From: Roseovarius indicus | GTDB taxonomy: Bacteria > Pseudomonadota > Alphaproteobacteria > Rhodobacterales > Rhodobacteraceae | NCBI RefSeq assembly: GCF_008728195.1 | Contig: NZ_CP031598.1 | Location: 5,270,001-5,334,000, forward strand | Direction of reading: 5' to 3' | DNA length: 64,000 nucleotides | Program-made: the position numbers and the translations under genes | Shown: piece after piece, positions 26,113-36,592 of the stretch | Position numbering within the stretch: position 1 is the first letter of the stretch | Layout of the letters: each line of letters starts with the position of its first letter | Notes under the pieces: model-generated | Told to the model about the DNA's origin: nothing | The model's input: the letters and a program-made list of their open reading frames with translations, nothing else | Databases searched by the model: none

Positions 26113-27549
26113 TCACTCCGCCGCGATGGCCTTCTCGCCACCGTCGAGATACTCCAGGATGGCCTCCGCCGCGTCGCGCCCGTCGCGGATCGCCCAGACC
26201 ACAAGGCTGGCACCGCGCACGATATCGCCCACGGCATAAACCCCGTCCATCGCCGTGCGGCCGGTGGTGAATTCCGCCTTGATGGTGCCCCAGCGGGTCA
26301 CCGACAGCTCTTCCACGCCCCAAAGCTTCGGCAGCTCTTCCGGCTCGAAGCCCAGCGCCTTGATCACGATATCGGCAGGCTCGTCATAGTCGGCCCCCTC
26401 GATCTCCTCCGGCGTCTGGCGACCGCTCGCATCGGGCGCGCCAAGGCGCATCTGCTGCACCTTCACCGCCGTTACCGGGTCGCCGACAAAGGCCTTGGGC
26501 GCGCTCAGCCATTCGAACACAACGCCCTCTTCCTCGGCATTGGCCACCTCGCGCTGGCTGCCCGGCATGTTCTGCCGGTCGCGCCGGTACAGGCACTTGA
26601 CCGATGTCGCCCCCTGCCGCACCGCCGTGCGCACGCAGTCCATCGCCGTATCGCCGCCGCCGATCACGACCACGCGCTTGCCCTCGGCATTCAGCTCGCC
26701 GCTTTCGAATTCCGGCACATCGTCGCCGAAACTCTTCCGGTTGCTCGCCGTCAGGTAATCAATCGCCCGCACGATCCCCTGCGCGCCCGAACCCGGCCCT
26801 TGCAGGTCACGGCTCTTGTAGACACCCGTCGCGATCAGCACGGCATCGTGCTTCCCGCGAATCGCGGCGAACGACAGGTCGGTGCCGACGTCGCAATTCA
26901 TCACGAATTCCACGCCGGCCTTCTCAAGCTGTTCATTGCGGCGCATGACCACGTCCTTCTCCAGCTTGAAGCCTGGAATCCCATAGGTCATCAGCCCGCC
27001 CGAGCGGTCATAGCGGTCATACACCGTCACCTGCACACCGGCCCGGCGCAGCATGTCCGCCGCCGCCAGCCCGCCGGGGCCCGCGCCAATGATCCCGACC
27101 GACTCGGGGCGCTCTTCAGCGGGCGTGATATCCTCGACCCAGCCTTCTTCCCACGCGGTATCGGTCAGGTATTTCTCCACCTGCCCGATGGTCACCGTGC
27201 CGTGGCCCGACTGTTCGATCACGCAGTTGCCTTCGCAAAGACGGTCCTGCGGGCAGATACGGCCACAGATCTCCGGGAACGTGTTCGTGAGCTGGCTCAG
27301 CTCATAGGCTTCCTTCGTCCGGCCCTCGGCGGTCAGCCGTAGCCAGTCGGGGATGTTATTGTGCAGCGGGCAATGGCTCTGGCAATAGGGCACACCGCAC
27401 TGGCTGCAGCGCCCGGCCTGCTCCTTCGCCTTTTCATTGGCGTACTCGGCATAGATCTCGTGGAAGTCCTTGTTGCGTTCGGTGGCCAAACGCTTTTCTG
27501 GCATGGACCGTTCTACAGTCACGAACTTCAACATGGGTTGCTTCGCCAC
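26113..27549 (-). CDS. gltD: Glutamate synthase (NADPH) small chain
   Basis: A 478-residue FAD and iron-sulfur protein that passes electrons from NADPH to GltB. The N-terminal cluster motifs are CSQCGVPYCQSHCP (about 48-61) and CGRICPQDRLCEGNC (about 96-110). The FAD Rossmann motif GAGPGG is at about 153-158, with the NADPH site GGGDTAMDC near 298-306. A C-terminal AVGDIVRGASLVVWAI segment is typical. It heads the glt operon, transcribed away from uppP across a low-GC gap, and is followed by the GFA gene and gltB. Nitrogen control is expected for the family but no operator is proven here. Confidence 0.96.
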   Translation of the reverse strand: MAKQPMLKFVTVERSMPEKRLATERNKDFHEIYAEYANEKAKEQAGRCSQCGVPYCQSHCPLHNNIPDWLRLTAEGRTKEAYELSQLTNTFPEICGRICPQDRLCEGNCVIEQSGHGTVTIGQVEKYLTDTAWEEGWVEDITPAEERPESVGIIGAGPGGLAAADMLRRAGVQVTVYDRYDRSGGLMTYGIPGFKLEKDVVMRRNEQLEKAGVEFVMNCDVGTDLSFAAIRGKHDAVLIATGVYKSRDLQGPGSGAQGIVRAIDYLTASNRKSFGDDVPEFESGELNAEGKRVVVIGGGDTAMDCVRTAVRQGATSVKCLYRRDRQNMPGSQREVANAEEEGVVFEWLSAPKAFVGDPVTAVKVQQMRLGAPDASGRQTPEEIEGADYDEPADIVIKALGFEPEELPKLWGVEELSVTRWGTIKAEFTTGRTAMDGVYAVGDIVRGASLVVWAIRDGRDAAEAILEYLDGGEKAIAAE

Positions 27550-27611
27550 GGCGTACTCTCCGAATTTCCGAAATACCGACCCTGTCTACTTTATGGTAAT
27601 CGGGAAATAAA

Positions 27612-27649
27612 GTCAGAACGACTGACCTAATACAAAAATATTTTGGTCA
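27612..27649. promoter_or_regulatory. AT-rich divergent regulatory region with dyads, between gltD and uppP
   Basis: The 226-bp gap between gltD and uppP is markedly AT-rich against its surroundings. It holds the dyad GTCAG-aacga-CTGAC (27612-27626) and the overlapping dyad TGACC-N17-GGTCA (27623-27649). These are candidate operators for the divergent genes; no consensus -35/-10 pair could be assigned with confidence. Confidence 0.4.
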
Positions 27650-27775
27650 ATGGTCGCTTTTTCTTTATCTTCTGGTAAGAAATTATGTCCGATACGGACC
27701 TAAATGCTGTCTTTCGCCTGAAACTCAGTGGTTTATAGGTGGGTTGAACCCATTCTGGCCCGCCGGATCCGCCTG

Positions 27776-28579
27776 ATGCCCCTGTTCCACCTTATCATCA
27801 TCGCCCTGATTCAGGGACTTACGGAATTCCTGCCGATCTCCTCCTCCGGCCACCTGATTCTCCTCCCCCGCCTCACCGGGCTCGAGGATCAGGGTCAGGC
27901 GGTCGATGTCGCTGTCCATGTCGGCACCCTCGTCGCCGTGCTCCTCTATTTCTGGACCGACATGCGCAAGGCCTTTGGCGGCCTCCCCCGCCTGCTGATC
28001 GGGAAGGCCGACACCGAAGGCGCCAAGCTCGCCCTGCTCCTGCTGATCTCCTCCGTCCCGGTCATCGCCTTCGGCCTCATCCTCAAGCTCACCGGGCTCG
28101 ACGCCTACCTGCGCTCGGTCGCCATCATCGGCTGGACCATGCTGATCTTCGGCATCCTGCTCTACTGGGCCGACCAGTTCGGCGAAACCACGCGCACCCA
28201 GGAAAACTGGAGCCTCACCGACGCCATGGTCGTCGGCGTCTGGCAGGCCATCGCCCTCATCCCGGGCACCTCGCGCTCGGGCATCACCATCACCGGCGCC
28301 CGCTTCCTCGGCTACAACCGCCACGATGCGGCGAAGCTTTCGATGCTGATGTCGGTGCCCACGATCATCGCCAGCGGCATGCTGCTCTCGGGCGAGGCAA
28401 TCATGAACGCCGACCTCGCCCTGCTGCGCGATTGCGGTATCGCCGCGGCGCTGGCTTTCGTCGCGGCCCTGCTGGCGCTCACCATCATGATGCGCCTGCT
28501 GCGCAGCGTCAGCTTCACGCCCTACGTGGTCTACCGGGTTGTCCTTGGCGTCATCCTGCTGGTGATCGCCTACAGCTAG
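27776..28579 (+). CDS. uppP: Undecaprenyl-diphosphatase
   Basis: A 267-residue inner-membrane phosphatase that recycles undecaprenyl diphosphate to the monophosphate carrier for cell-wall and surface polysaccharide synthesis. The active-site segments are [14 protein letters not shown] (near residues 10-23) and PGTSRSG (near 163-169), both diagnostic for UppP/BacA. About eight hydrophobic helices follow. The ATG at 27776 gives the normal family length; a GTG 48 bases upstream is possible. Its stop overlaps the convergent NDUFA9-like gene by four bases. The gene fits the cell-envelope theme of the window. Confidence 0.95.
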   Translation: MPLFHLIIIALIQGLTEFLPISSSGHLILLPRLTGLEDQGQAVDVAVHVGTLVAVLLYFWTDMRKAFGGLPRLLIGKADTEGAKLALLLLISSVPVIAFGLILKLTGLDAYLRSVAIIGWTMLIFGILLYWADQFGETTRTQENWSLTDAMVVGVWQAIALIPGTSRSGITITGARFLGYNRHDAAKLSMLMSVPTIIASGMLLSGEAIMNADLALLRDCGIAAALAFVAALLALTIMMRLLRSVSFTPYVVYRVVLGVILLVIAYS

Positions 28580-29565
28580 GCGCCGCGAAGGTTCGACGCC
28601 GACCGCTTGATGTCGTCATACTGCCCGTCGGGCCGGAACCGCCACAGGTAGTCCGGCAACACCGCCTCAAGCGAGGTCGGCTCGATCCCCAGGTCGGCAA
28701 AGGTCTTCGCGCCTTCCGAAACCACGTTGTCGGATTTCAGGCTCTGCACCTGGTCGCGGGTGATCTGCGGCGGAATGAGCCGGAAGGTGATCGCCTGCAC
28801 GAACTCCATCACCGCCCCCATGATCGTCGCAATCCAGAACGGGATGTTGAGGATCAGCCGGCGCCGGTGGATCACCCCCAGCATCTGCTGCATCAACTCG
28901 CGGAAGGTGTTCACGTCCGGCCCGCCAAGCTCGTAGATGCCCGGCGCAGCCGTGCCCTTCGCGCCCATTTCCGCCGCGGCGGCCACATCGTCGACCCAGA
29001 CCGGCTGAAACCGCGACGAGGCCCCGACAACCGGCAGGATCGGGCCAAACCGGCTCATCCCGGCGAACCGGTTGAAAAAGGCATCCTCGGCCCCGAAAAT
29101 CACCGACGGTCGCAGGATCGTGGCGTCGGGGAACGACTCGAGGATCGCCGCCTCGCCCTGCCCCTTGCTCTGACCATACAGCGTATCCGATTCGGTATCG
29201 GCCCCGATGGCGGAAATATGCACCAGCCGCTGGACGCCTTCTTCCCTGGCAATCCGGGCCACCCGCGCGGCGGCCTTGTGCTGGATCGCGTCGAAATTGT
29301 TCTTGCCGCCCTTCTCGAAAGTACCGACACAATTCACCGCGGCATCCGTCCCCCGCATCACCGAGCGCACGCTGTCATCGTCGCGGATGTTGCAGAAAAC
29401 CGGCTCGACCTGGCCGACAACGCCATAGGTCCTGACATAGACCGCGTCGTTCGGGCGCCGCACGGCCACCCGCACGCGCCATCCGGCCTTGGCCATGCGC
29501 CGCGCGATATACCGCCCCAGGAAACCGGACCCACCGAAGATCGTGACGAGTTTTGACTTGGGCAT
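28576..29565 (-). CDS. Complex I NDUFA9-like NAD(P)-binding protein
   Basis: A 329-residue atypical short-chain dehydrogenase/epimerase. The Rossmann motif [11 protein letters not shown] starts at residue 11. The [19 protein letters not shown] stretch and [19 protein letters not shown] match the alphaproteobacterial relatives of the mitochondrial complex I subunit NDUFA9, with a hydrophobic segment near 255-275. The ATG at 29565 has a GGAGG site; the frame is open further upstream through the tRNA gene, which rules out the longer start. In alphaproteobacteria the protein associates with respiratory complex I or acts as an NAD(P)H-binding factor. It stands alone between uppP (convergent) and tRNA-Leu (divergent). 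Confidence 0.88.
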   Translation of the reverse strand: MPKSKLVTIFGGSGFLGRYIARRMAKAGWRVRVAVRRPNDAVYVRTYGVVGQVEPVFCNIRDDDSVRSVMRGTDAAVNCVGTFEKGGKNNFDAIQHKAAARVARIAREEGVQRLVHISAIGADTESDTLYGQSKGQGEAAILESFPDATILRPSVIFGAEDAFFNRFAGMSRFGPILPVVGASSRFQPVWVDDVAAAAEMGAKGTAAPGIYELGGPDVNTFRELMQQMLGVIHRRRLILNIPFWIATIMGAVMEFVQAITFRLIPPQITRDQVQSLKSDNVVSEGAKTFADLGIEPTSLEAVLPDYLWRFRPDGQYDDIKRSASNLRGA

Positions 29566-29667
29566 TTGCTGGCCTCCGCAGTCTTGCCGTTCACCCCTCT
29601 TCCTAGCCTCCCGCGCGGGGTTCGACAAGGCGTGATGCCCGAATGTCCGCGCACGTGAAAATCGCCG

Positions 29668-29696
29668 TTGACACCGCCCCGACCCGCCGCTAAATG
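29668..29696 (+). promoter_or_regulatory. Sigma-70-type promoter of tRNA-Leu
   Basis: TTGACA (29668-29673) is separated by exactly 17 bp from TAAATG (29691-29696), and the tRNA begins 18 bp later. The -35 box is a full consensus match. The position upstream of a stable RNA gene makes this the best-supported housekeeping promoter in the window. Confidence 0.7.
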
Positions 29697-29713
29697 GCGT
29701 CCTCACGACACCG

Positions 29714-29800
29714 GCCCAGGTGGCGGAATTGGTAGACGCGCTAGCTTCAGGTGCTAGTGTCTGTATGGACGTGGAGGTTCGAGTCCTCTCCTGGGCACCA
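29714..29800 (+). tRNA. tRNA-Leu, anticodon CAG
   Basis: An 87-base tRNA including an encoded CCA end. The acceptor stem GCCCAGG pairs with CCTGGGC. The D-arm contains TGGCGGAATTGGTAGACGCG, the typical leucine form. The anticodon loop CTTCAGGTG gives CAG, reading CUG, the dominant leucine codon in this GC-rich DNA. A long variable arm (TGTCTGTATGGACG) and the T-loop GGTTCGAGTCC follow, as expected for a class II tRNA. No integrase or attachment-site duplication is seen beside it. Confidence 0.97.
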
Positions 29801-29915
29801 TTTCCCCGAGACCCGAGAATACCCAAGGCAGGCGCACCACCGGCCCCAGGCTGTTTGACATCGCGGGCGAAATGTGGGCTTTGCCGCAGGCAACAAAACA
29901 AGAGTTTCAAGCCCC

Positions 29916-30914
29916 GTGTCGGACCAGACAAACAATACGTCCCGCCGGCTGGTCGCCGTCGTGGTCACTCATAACCGGCTCGACAAGCTCAAGCCGACCG
30001 TCGACCGACTGCTCGACTCCGACCCCGCCCACCTCCACGCCGTCGTCATCGTCGACAACGCCTCGACCGATGGCACGGCCGCATGGCTGGCCACGCTGAC
30101 GAATCCGCGCATCGATCTTGTCACCAGCAAGGTCAATCTGGGCGGCGCCGGCGGGTTCGAAACCGGCATGCGGCATGCGGTCGCGCAGCACGACCCCGAC
30201 TGGCTAGTCGTGATGGACGACGACGCGCGGCCCTTCCCCGGTGCGCTCGAGGCCTTCCACGATCTTCCGCCCGAAAAGTGGGACGCCATCGCCGCCGCCG
30301 TCTATTTCCCGGATGGCCGGATCTGCGAGATGAACCGCCCCTCGCGAAACCCGTTCTGGCACTGGCGGCTGTTCCTGCGTACGTTCCGCAAGGGGCGCAA
30401 CGGCTTTCACATCCCCCATGATGAATACGAGAAAGACGGCTGCCCCATCGACGTGACCTCCTTCGTCGGTTTCTTCATCTCGCGCGAGGCGCTCCGGACG
30501 GCGGGCTACCCCGACGGGCGCCTGTTCCTTTACGGCGATGACGGGCTTTACACCCTCGGCCTCAGCCGCGCGGGCGGGCGCATCGCCTTCCTGCCCCAGG
30601 TCGCCTTCGAGCACGACTTCACCACCTTCGGCGGTTCCGGCGCTGCCAAGGGTCAGCGCTTCCGGCCGCTATGGAAGATCTATTACCACCACCGCAACCT
30701 GCTGTTGCTCTACCGGATGGCCGCCGGCTGGCTGTTCTGGCCCGCACTGCTGATCGTGCTGCCGAAGTGGTACTCGAAAGTGCGCCACCACGATGGCGCC
30801 CGCCGCCAGTTCCTGCGCCTCATGACACGCGCCGTGGTGGACGGGCTGTTCAACAGGCTCGACGTCACCCATGCCCAGGTCCTGCGCATGGCGGGGCCTG
30901 AACCGACAGAGTAA
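29916..30914 (+). CDS. Glycosyltransferase family 2, galactofuranosyl/rhamnosyltransferase-like
   Basis: A protein of about 332 residues with a GT-A fold. The start is uncertain: a GTG at 29916 is chosen because the family begins at [11 protein letters not shown], but an in-frame GTG at 29874 is also open. Motifs are VTHNR, then [21 protein letters not shown] and the metal-binding [14 protein letters not shown] and MDDDA are typical of the GlfT/rhamnosyl transferase branch. A hydrophobic segment near the C-terminus ([14 protein letters not shown]) may associate with the membrane. It opens the polysaccharide region next to the kpsM-like permease, and glf (UDP-Galf synthesis) lies 3 kb away, so a galactofuranosyltransferase is plausible but not proven. 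Confidence 0.82.
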   Translation: MSDQTNNTSRRLVAVVVTHNRLDKLKPTVDRLLDSDPAHLHAVVIVDNASTDGTAAWLATLTNPRIDLVTSKVNLGGAGGFETGMRHAVAQHDPDWLVVMDDDARPFPGALEAFHDLPPEKWDAIAAAVYFPDGRICEMNRPSRNPFWHWRLFLRTFRKGRNGFHIPHDEYEKDGCPIDVTSFVGFFISREALRTAGYPDGRLFLYGDDGLYTLGLSRAGGRIAFLPQVAFEHDFTTFGGSGAAKGQRFRPLWKIYYHHRNLLLLYRMAAGWLFWPALLIVLPKWYSKVRHHDGARRQFLRLMTRAVVDGLFNRLDVTHAQVLRMAGPEPTE

Positions 30915-30920
30915 CCCGAC

Positions 30921-31742
30921 CTACTTGTTGAGAATTTCGCGGTTGTACCGGTGCGTCAGAAGCAGGCCGAAGAACAGCAGTATGATCCCCACGAAGAAGA
31001 CATACACCGTGTCGATGTAATGCGGCGTATAGGTCACGTAGAAGCCCGTGCGCGTCAGCCCGACGATATGAACCAGCGGGTTGTACCACAGGATATTCTG
31101 CGCCATCCGCGGAAGATCCTCGAACAGGTAGATCACGCATGAGGCCAGGAAGAGCGGCCGCGTGATGATGCCCCACATCACCCCCCAAACGGGAAAGAGA
31201 CCGATAAGCGCACAGTTGAGCGTGCCGACACCCAGGCCGATCAGCATCGTCAGGCCGAACGCCTCCACGATCGGCCCCAATTCAAGCACGGTGCGGTTTT
31301 CGACAACCGCGAGGATCCCCGTGAACAGCAGGATGCTGATGATGATCCCGGTCAGGCTGTTCAGCACGAACCGCGCGATCAGCGCATCGAACCAGTTCAC
31401 CGCCGGAAACATCAGCAGGGGCTTGGAAAAGGAAATGGCCTGCGACGTCGCCGCCGCAATGTTCTGATACAGGTTAAACACCACGTATCCGGTCGCATAG
31501 AACAGGATGAAGCTCGTTCCCAGCGACGGCGACCGCAGCAGCAACGAAAAACCGATGGCAAGGAAGATGATCGCCGCCAACGGTTCGATGACGCCCCAGA
31601 TGTAACCGCCGGGCGTGCGCCCGTACCGCGTGGACATCTCGCGCAGGATCAGGGCCAGGATATTGCGGGTGGGAGAGTAGCTCAGCTTGTGTCGGCTGAC
31701 CTTCTCTGTGTTCGGCGTATCCGCCGAGCCTGTAATTGCCAT
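30921..31742 (-). CDS. Polysaccharide ABC transporter permease, KpsM-like
   Basis: A 273-residue ABC-2 type inner-membrane permease. Six or so helices lie at about 51-70, 77-95, 121-150, 165-190, 198-218 and 243-265. A cytoplasmic N-terminus with LALILREMSTRYGRTPGGYIW matches KpsM/CtrC-type polysaccharide exporters. It is convergent with the GT2 gene and divergent from the kpsE-like gene across 91 bp. The partner ATPase is the kpsT-like gene from 33369. Together with KpsE it should export a capsular or exopolysaccharide across the inner membrane. The start ATG at 31742 lies behind ATTAC-rich sequence without a strong ribosome site. Confidence 0.88.
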   Translation of the reverse strand: MAITGSADTPNTEKVSRHKLSYSPTRNILALILREMSTRYGRTPGGYIWGVIEPLAAIIFLAIGFSLLLRSPSLGTSFILFYATGYVVFNLYQNIAAATSQAISFSKPLLMFPAVNWFDALIARFVLNSLTGIIISILLFTGILAVVENRTVLELGPIVEAFGLTMLIGLGVGTLNCALIGLFPVWGVMWGIITRPLFLASCVIYLFEDLPRMAQNILWYNPLVHIVGLTRTGFYVTYTPHYIDTVYVFFVGIILLFFGLLLTHRYNREILNK

Positions 31743-31833
31743 GATCGACTACGGTGACTCTGGTGATTTCCGTCAATAGTATGCTAGACACTGAGCACGA
31801 TTACAAACGGCTTGAGCCCTGGATCAGACAATA

Positions 31834-33360
31834 ATGACAAATCGCAGTTCAGCGGCCGAGGACGAGGCCGCAAAAGAGGACCGGGCGGGGAACTCCGACG
31901 ATCAGAATGCAAGCGGCGAGTCATCGTCCGGCAGCGGCGGCGACAAGCCCGAAGGTGCCGTACCGTTTTCCTCTCGCCGGCGACCTGAGCCGGAATCCGC
32001 CGAGCCGGCAGCACCGGTGCGGCGCCCGGGCTCGGTGCAGAAACCCCGGCAGGCTACCGCCAATCCAAAGGCGGCTGGCTCTGCTGCGAAAGCCGCCAGA
32101 GCGCCTGCGAAGGGGGCCGCAGCGGCGCGGCAAAACGCCGCCGCCAAGCCCGCGGCTCAACCCGCAGCTCAAAAACCCCAGGCCCAGGCTCAAGCGCCCG
32201 CCGATGCGCCCAAGCCCGAGGTCAGGCCCGTGGCCGGCCCGGCCACGCTGAAAAAGCGCCATTGGGGCCTGATCACGTCGTTCCTGTTCCTGGCGGTCAT
32301 ACCATTCGTGGCAACCGTCGGGTATCTCTTTACCGTGGCCGAAGACCAGTACCACTCGGTGGCAGGCTTCACCGTTCGCAGCCAGGAGCAGGCCGGCGCG
32401 AACGAAATACTGGGTGGCCTGGCTGACTTCGCCGGCGCGTCGACCGCCTCCGACAGCGACATTCTCTACGAGTTCATCCAGAGTCAGGAAATGGTGCAGT
32501 CGGTCAACGACGCCATCGACCTGCGCGCGCATTACTCCCAGTACTGGCCCAACGACTGGGTGTTCTCGATTTGGGGCGATGCAACCCAGGAAGACCTGAT
32601 CTGGTACTGGAACCGCATGGTCGGCGTGTCCTACGACTCCTCGACCGGCCTCATCGAGATACAGGTCAAGGCCTTCGATCCCCAGACCGCCCGCGAGATT
32701 TCTCGCGAGATCGTCTCGATCTCCCAGTCCCGGATCAACGAGCTGAACCTGCAGGCCCGCGAAGATGCGATGCGTTATGCCCAGGACGACCTCGAGGAAT
32801 CGGTCGAGCTTCTCAAGAATGCCCGGGAAGCCATCACCGAATTTCGCACCCGCTCCCAGATCGTCGATCCCGAAACCGATATCCAGACCCGCATGGGCGT
32901 GATGACCAGCCTGCAGCAACAGCTGGCCTCGACGCTGGTCGAATACGACCTGCTGCGCGGGACCTCGAGCGACAACGACCCCCGGATCACGGAGGCACAG
33001 AAGCGCATCGAGGTGATCCGCGACCGGATCGCCATCGAGCGGCGCAACTTCGCCAGTTCCAGCACCGAAACCGGCGGCGTCAGCCAGGATTATCCCTCCC
33101 TGATCTCCGAGTTCGAGCGCATGACCGTCGATCGGGAATATGCCGAACAATCCTATTTCGCCGCGCTGACAGCCCTGGAATCGGCCCGCGACGAGGCCAA
33201 CCGGCAAAGCCGCTACCTCGCCACCTATATCAAGCCCACGCTGGCGGAAGCGTCAGAATACCCTCAACGGCTTGTGCTGTCGGGTCTGGCCGGGCTCTTC
33301 CTGCTGCTCTTCTGGTCGATCCTCGCGCTGATCTACTATTCCATCCGGGACCGGTCCTGA
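31834..33360 (+). CDS. KpsE-like capsule polysaccharide export protein (PCP family) with long N-terminal extension
   Basis: A 508-residue inner-membrane polysaccharide co-polymerase. Residues 1-145 are a disordered Ala/Pro/Lys/Gln/Glu-rich cytoplasmic extension, much longer than in E. coli KpsE (about 380 residues). Transmembrane helix 1 is at about 150-170 and helix 2 at about 480-503. Between them lies a large periplasmic domain with coiled-coil segments (about 270-400) including NELNLQAREDAMRYAQDD. It links the KpsM/KpsT transporter to an outer-membrane exporter, which is not in the window. It heads the kpsE-kpsT pair, with the kpsT ATG nine bases after its stop. Confidence 0.88.
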   Translation: MTNRSSAAEDEAAKEDRAGNSDDQNASGESSSGSGGDKPEGAVPFSSRRRPEPESAEPAAPVRRPGSVQKPRQATANPKAAGSAAKAARAPAKGAAAARQNAAAKPAAQPAAQKPQAQAQAPADAPKPEVRPVAGPATLKKRHWGLITSFLFLAVIPFVATVGYLFTVAEDQYHSVAGFTVRSQEQAGANEILGGLADFAGASTASDSDILYEFIQSQEMVQSVNDAIDLRAHYSQYWPNDWVFSIWGDATQEDLIWYWNRMVGVSYDSSTGLIEIQVKAFDPQTAREISREIVSISQSRINELNLQAREDAMRYAQDDLEESVELLKNAREAITEFRTRSQIVDPETDIQTRMGVMTSLQQQLASTLVEYDLLRGTSSDNDPRITEAQKRIEVIRDRIAIERRNFASSSTETGGVSQDYPSLISEFERMTVDREYAEQSYFAALTALESARDEANRQSRYLATYIKPTLAEASEYPQRLVLSGLAGLFLLLFWSILALIYYSIRDRS

Positions 33361-33368
33361 GGTTCGCG

Positions 33369-34022
33369 ATGATCCGGTTCGAGAACCTGACGAAAAGTTT
33401 CTGGATCAGGGGCAGGCAAAAGGTTGTCATCGACAACCTCAACCTGACCCTGCCCAGCGGGCGGTCTCTTGGCCTGCTCGGGCGCAACGGGGCCGGAAAA
33501 TCGACCCTGCTCCAGATCATTGCCGGCACGATGAGCGCCGACAGCGGGCGTATCGTCTCCGACGGGTCGATCTCGTGGCCGGTGGGTCTGGCCGGGGCCA
33601 TTCACCGCGAACTGACCGGCGCGGAGAACGTCAAGTTCCTCGCCCGCATCTACGGCGTCGACACGGAAGAGCTGATTGCGTTCGTACAGGATTTCGCGGA
33701 ACTGGGTGACTTCTTCAACATGCCCGTCCGCAGCTATTCCTCGGGGATGCGCTCGCGCCTCGCGTTCGGGGCCTCGATGGGCATCCATTTCGACACATAC
33801 CTCGTAGACGAGGTCACCGCCGTGGGCGACGCCCGCTTCAAGCGGAAAAGCCAGGAGGTGTTCAAGGATCGCATGTCGCGGTCAAGCGCGATCGTGGTCA
33901 ACCACTCGATGCCGGGCCTGAGGCAATTCTGCGATTCCGGCCTCGTGCTCGAAAACGGCGGCGTCACCTATTTCGAGGACCTCGAAGAAGCGATCACCTA
34001 CCACAACGACCTGATGAAATGA
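33369..34022 (+). CDS. Polysaccharide ABC transporter ATP-binding protein, KpsT-like
   Basis: A 217-residue ATPase of the polysaccharide exporter subfamily (KpsT/CtrD). Walker A GRNGAGKST is at about 38-46. The signature is the degenerate YSSGMRSRLAFG near 124-135, as is normal for this subgroup, followed by the Walker B LVDEVTAVGD (about 145-154). The switch histidine is at HSMPGL near 178. Total length matches KpsT. The ATG lies nine bases beyond the kpsE stop, with GAGG upstream. It powers export through the KpsM-like permease encoded at 30921-31742. A second KpsM-like permease at 48397 has no ATPase of its own and might share this one. Confidence 0.9.
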   Translation: MIRFENLTKSFWIRGRQKVVIDNLNLTLPSGRSLGLLGRNGAGKSTLLQIIAGTMSADSGRIVSDGSISWPVGLAGAIHRELTGAENVKFLARIYGVDTEELIAFVQDFAELGDFFNMPVRSYSSGMRSRLAFGASMGIHFDTYLVDEVTAVGDARFKRKSQEVFKDRMSRSSAIVVNHSMPGLRQFCDSGLVLENGGVTYFEDLEEAITYHNDLMK

Positions 34023-35264
<1,242 letters not shown>

Positions 35265-35359
35265 CCCCGCACCGGGCGCCGGCAATGGCGCGGCTTTGAC
35301 GATTGACATGAATTGCCGCGCCGGTGAAAAGTCCGCGCGCAGCAAGGGGAAACGGCATT

Positions 35360-35971
35360 ATGGCAAACCATTTTCATCGCAACGACCTGCCCGACGGGCT
35401 CGACCTTGGCCCGGTGGTGGCCATCGATTGCGAGACGATGGGCCTCAACCCGCACCGCGACCGGCTCTGCGTGGTGCAGCTGTCGGGCGGCGACGGCGAG
35501 GCGCATATCGTCCAGATCGCCCAGGGCCAGGACAGCGCCCCCAACCTCGAGGCGCTGCTCGAAAACCCCGACGTGCTCAAGCTTTTCCATTTCGGCCGGT
35601 TCGATATCGCCGCGATGTACAACGCCTTCGGCGCGCTGGCGGCCCCGGTCTACTGCACCAAGATCGCCAGCAAGCTGATCCGCACCTACACCGACCGGCA
35701 CGGGCTCAAGTATCTTCTCCAGGAACTGCTCGGCATCGACATCTCGAAACAGCAGCAATCCTCCGACTGGGGCGCACCCGAGCTGACCGACGCCCAGCTC
35801 GACTATGCCGCCTCCGATGTGCTCTATCTTCACCAATTGCGCGAAAAGCTCGATGAACGGCTCGCCCGAGAAGGGCGCACCGATCTTGCCCGGGCCTGCT
35901 TCGGCTTCCTGCCCACCCGCGCCAAGCTCGACCTCGCAGGCTGGCCCGAGATCGACATTTTCGCGCACTGA
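35360..35971 (+). CDS. rnd: Ribonuclease D-like 3'-5' exonuclease
   Basis: A 203-residue DEDD-family exonuclease lacking the HRDC domains of E. coli RNase D, the short form usual in alphaproteobacteria. The catalytic residues are in AIDCETMGL (DxE), FHFGRFDIAAM (Exo II) and DYAASDVLYLH (Exo III, YxxxD). It acts in tRNA 3' maturation and RNA turnover in the cytoplasm. The ATG has AAGGGGA upstream. It stands directly before lptC, with three bases between them, in the order rnd-lptC-lptA-lptB that is conserved in this lineage. Confidence 0.88.
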   Translation: MANHFHRNDLPDGLDLGPVVAIDCETMGLNPHRDRLCVVQLSGGDGEAHIVQIAQGQDSAPNLEALLENPDVLKLFHFGRFDIAAMYNAFGALAAPVYCTKIASKLIRTYTDRHGLKYLLQELLGIDISKQQQSSDWGAPELTDAQLDYAASDVLYLHQLREKLDERLAREGRTDLARACFGFLPTRAKLDLAGWPEIDIFAH

Positions 35972-35973
35972 CG

Positions 35974-36588
35974 ATGGCGCGGCGGGACAATCTGCACTCT
36001 CGGGTCGTGGCATGGATGAAGATCATCCTGCCACTGGCCGCGCTTGGCATCCTGTCCACGCTGTTCCTGATTTCCAATACCTTCGACCCGAACGAGGCGC
36101 TGCCCATGGTCGATATCGACCTTCAGCAACGCGCGCAGGATCAGGGCGCCACCAACGCCACCTTCGCCGGCGTCACCCAGGCCGGGCACCAGGTGACCGT
36201 GCAGACCGTTCGCTCGCGCCCCTCGCCCGAGGATTCGCGCCTTTTCCTCGCCGAGGACGTCACCGCCGCCTTCCTCCTCAACTCGGGCAACTCGGTGAAC
36301 ATCACCTCGGACCGGGGCGAGATGAACCAGCACCGCAACAGCGCATCGCTGTCGGGCAACGTTCATATCGACACGTCGACAGGCTACGTTCTGACCACCG
36401 AACTGCTCACCGCGAACTTCGACGAGCTTTACGCCGAAAGCCCCGGACCGGTCGAAGGCACGGCCCCCGCCGGCGATCTCACGGCGGGCCGCATGGTGCT
36501 CAGGAATAACGCCGAAACCGATCAGGCACATTTGCTTTTCACCAATGGGGTCAAGCTGATATACCAACCGCAAATTTCCGAGGAATGA
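35974..36588 (+). CDS. lptC: LPS export ABC transporter periplasmic protein LptC
   Basis: A 204-residue bitopic protein of normal LptC length. One transmembrane helix lies at about residues 15-33 (IILPLAALGILSTLFLIS). The periplasmic beta-jellyroll domain follows. It takes lipopolysaccharide from the LptB2FG transporter and passes it to LptA. The ATG comes two bases after the rnd stop and lptA starts four bases after its own stop, so the three are read as one unit. Sequence identity among LptC proteins is low and the assignment rests on length, topology and position before lptA-lptB. Confidence 0.85.
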   Translation: MARRDNLHSRVVAWMKIILPLAALGILSTLFLISNTFDPNEALPMVDIDLQQRAQDQGATNATFAGVTQAGHQVTVQTVRSRPSPEDSRLFLAEDVTAAFLLNSGNSVNITSDRGEMNQHRNSASLSGNVHIDTSTGYVLTTELLTANFDELYAESPGPVEGTAPAGDLTAGRMVLRNNAETDQAHLLFTNGVKLIYQPQISEE

Positions 36589-36592
36589 CCCC

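Noticed and set aside
28432..29556. Arg/His-rich plus-strand frame through the NDUFA9-like gene
   Set aside because: Antisense shadow of a well-supported gene.
29714..29800. Integration hotspot at tRNA-Leu
   Set aside because: No integrase, direct repeat of the tRNA end or foreign-gene island lies next to it; downstream genes share the general GC content.
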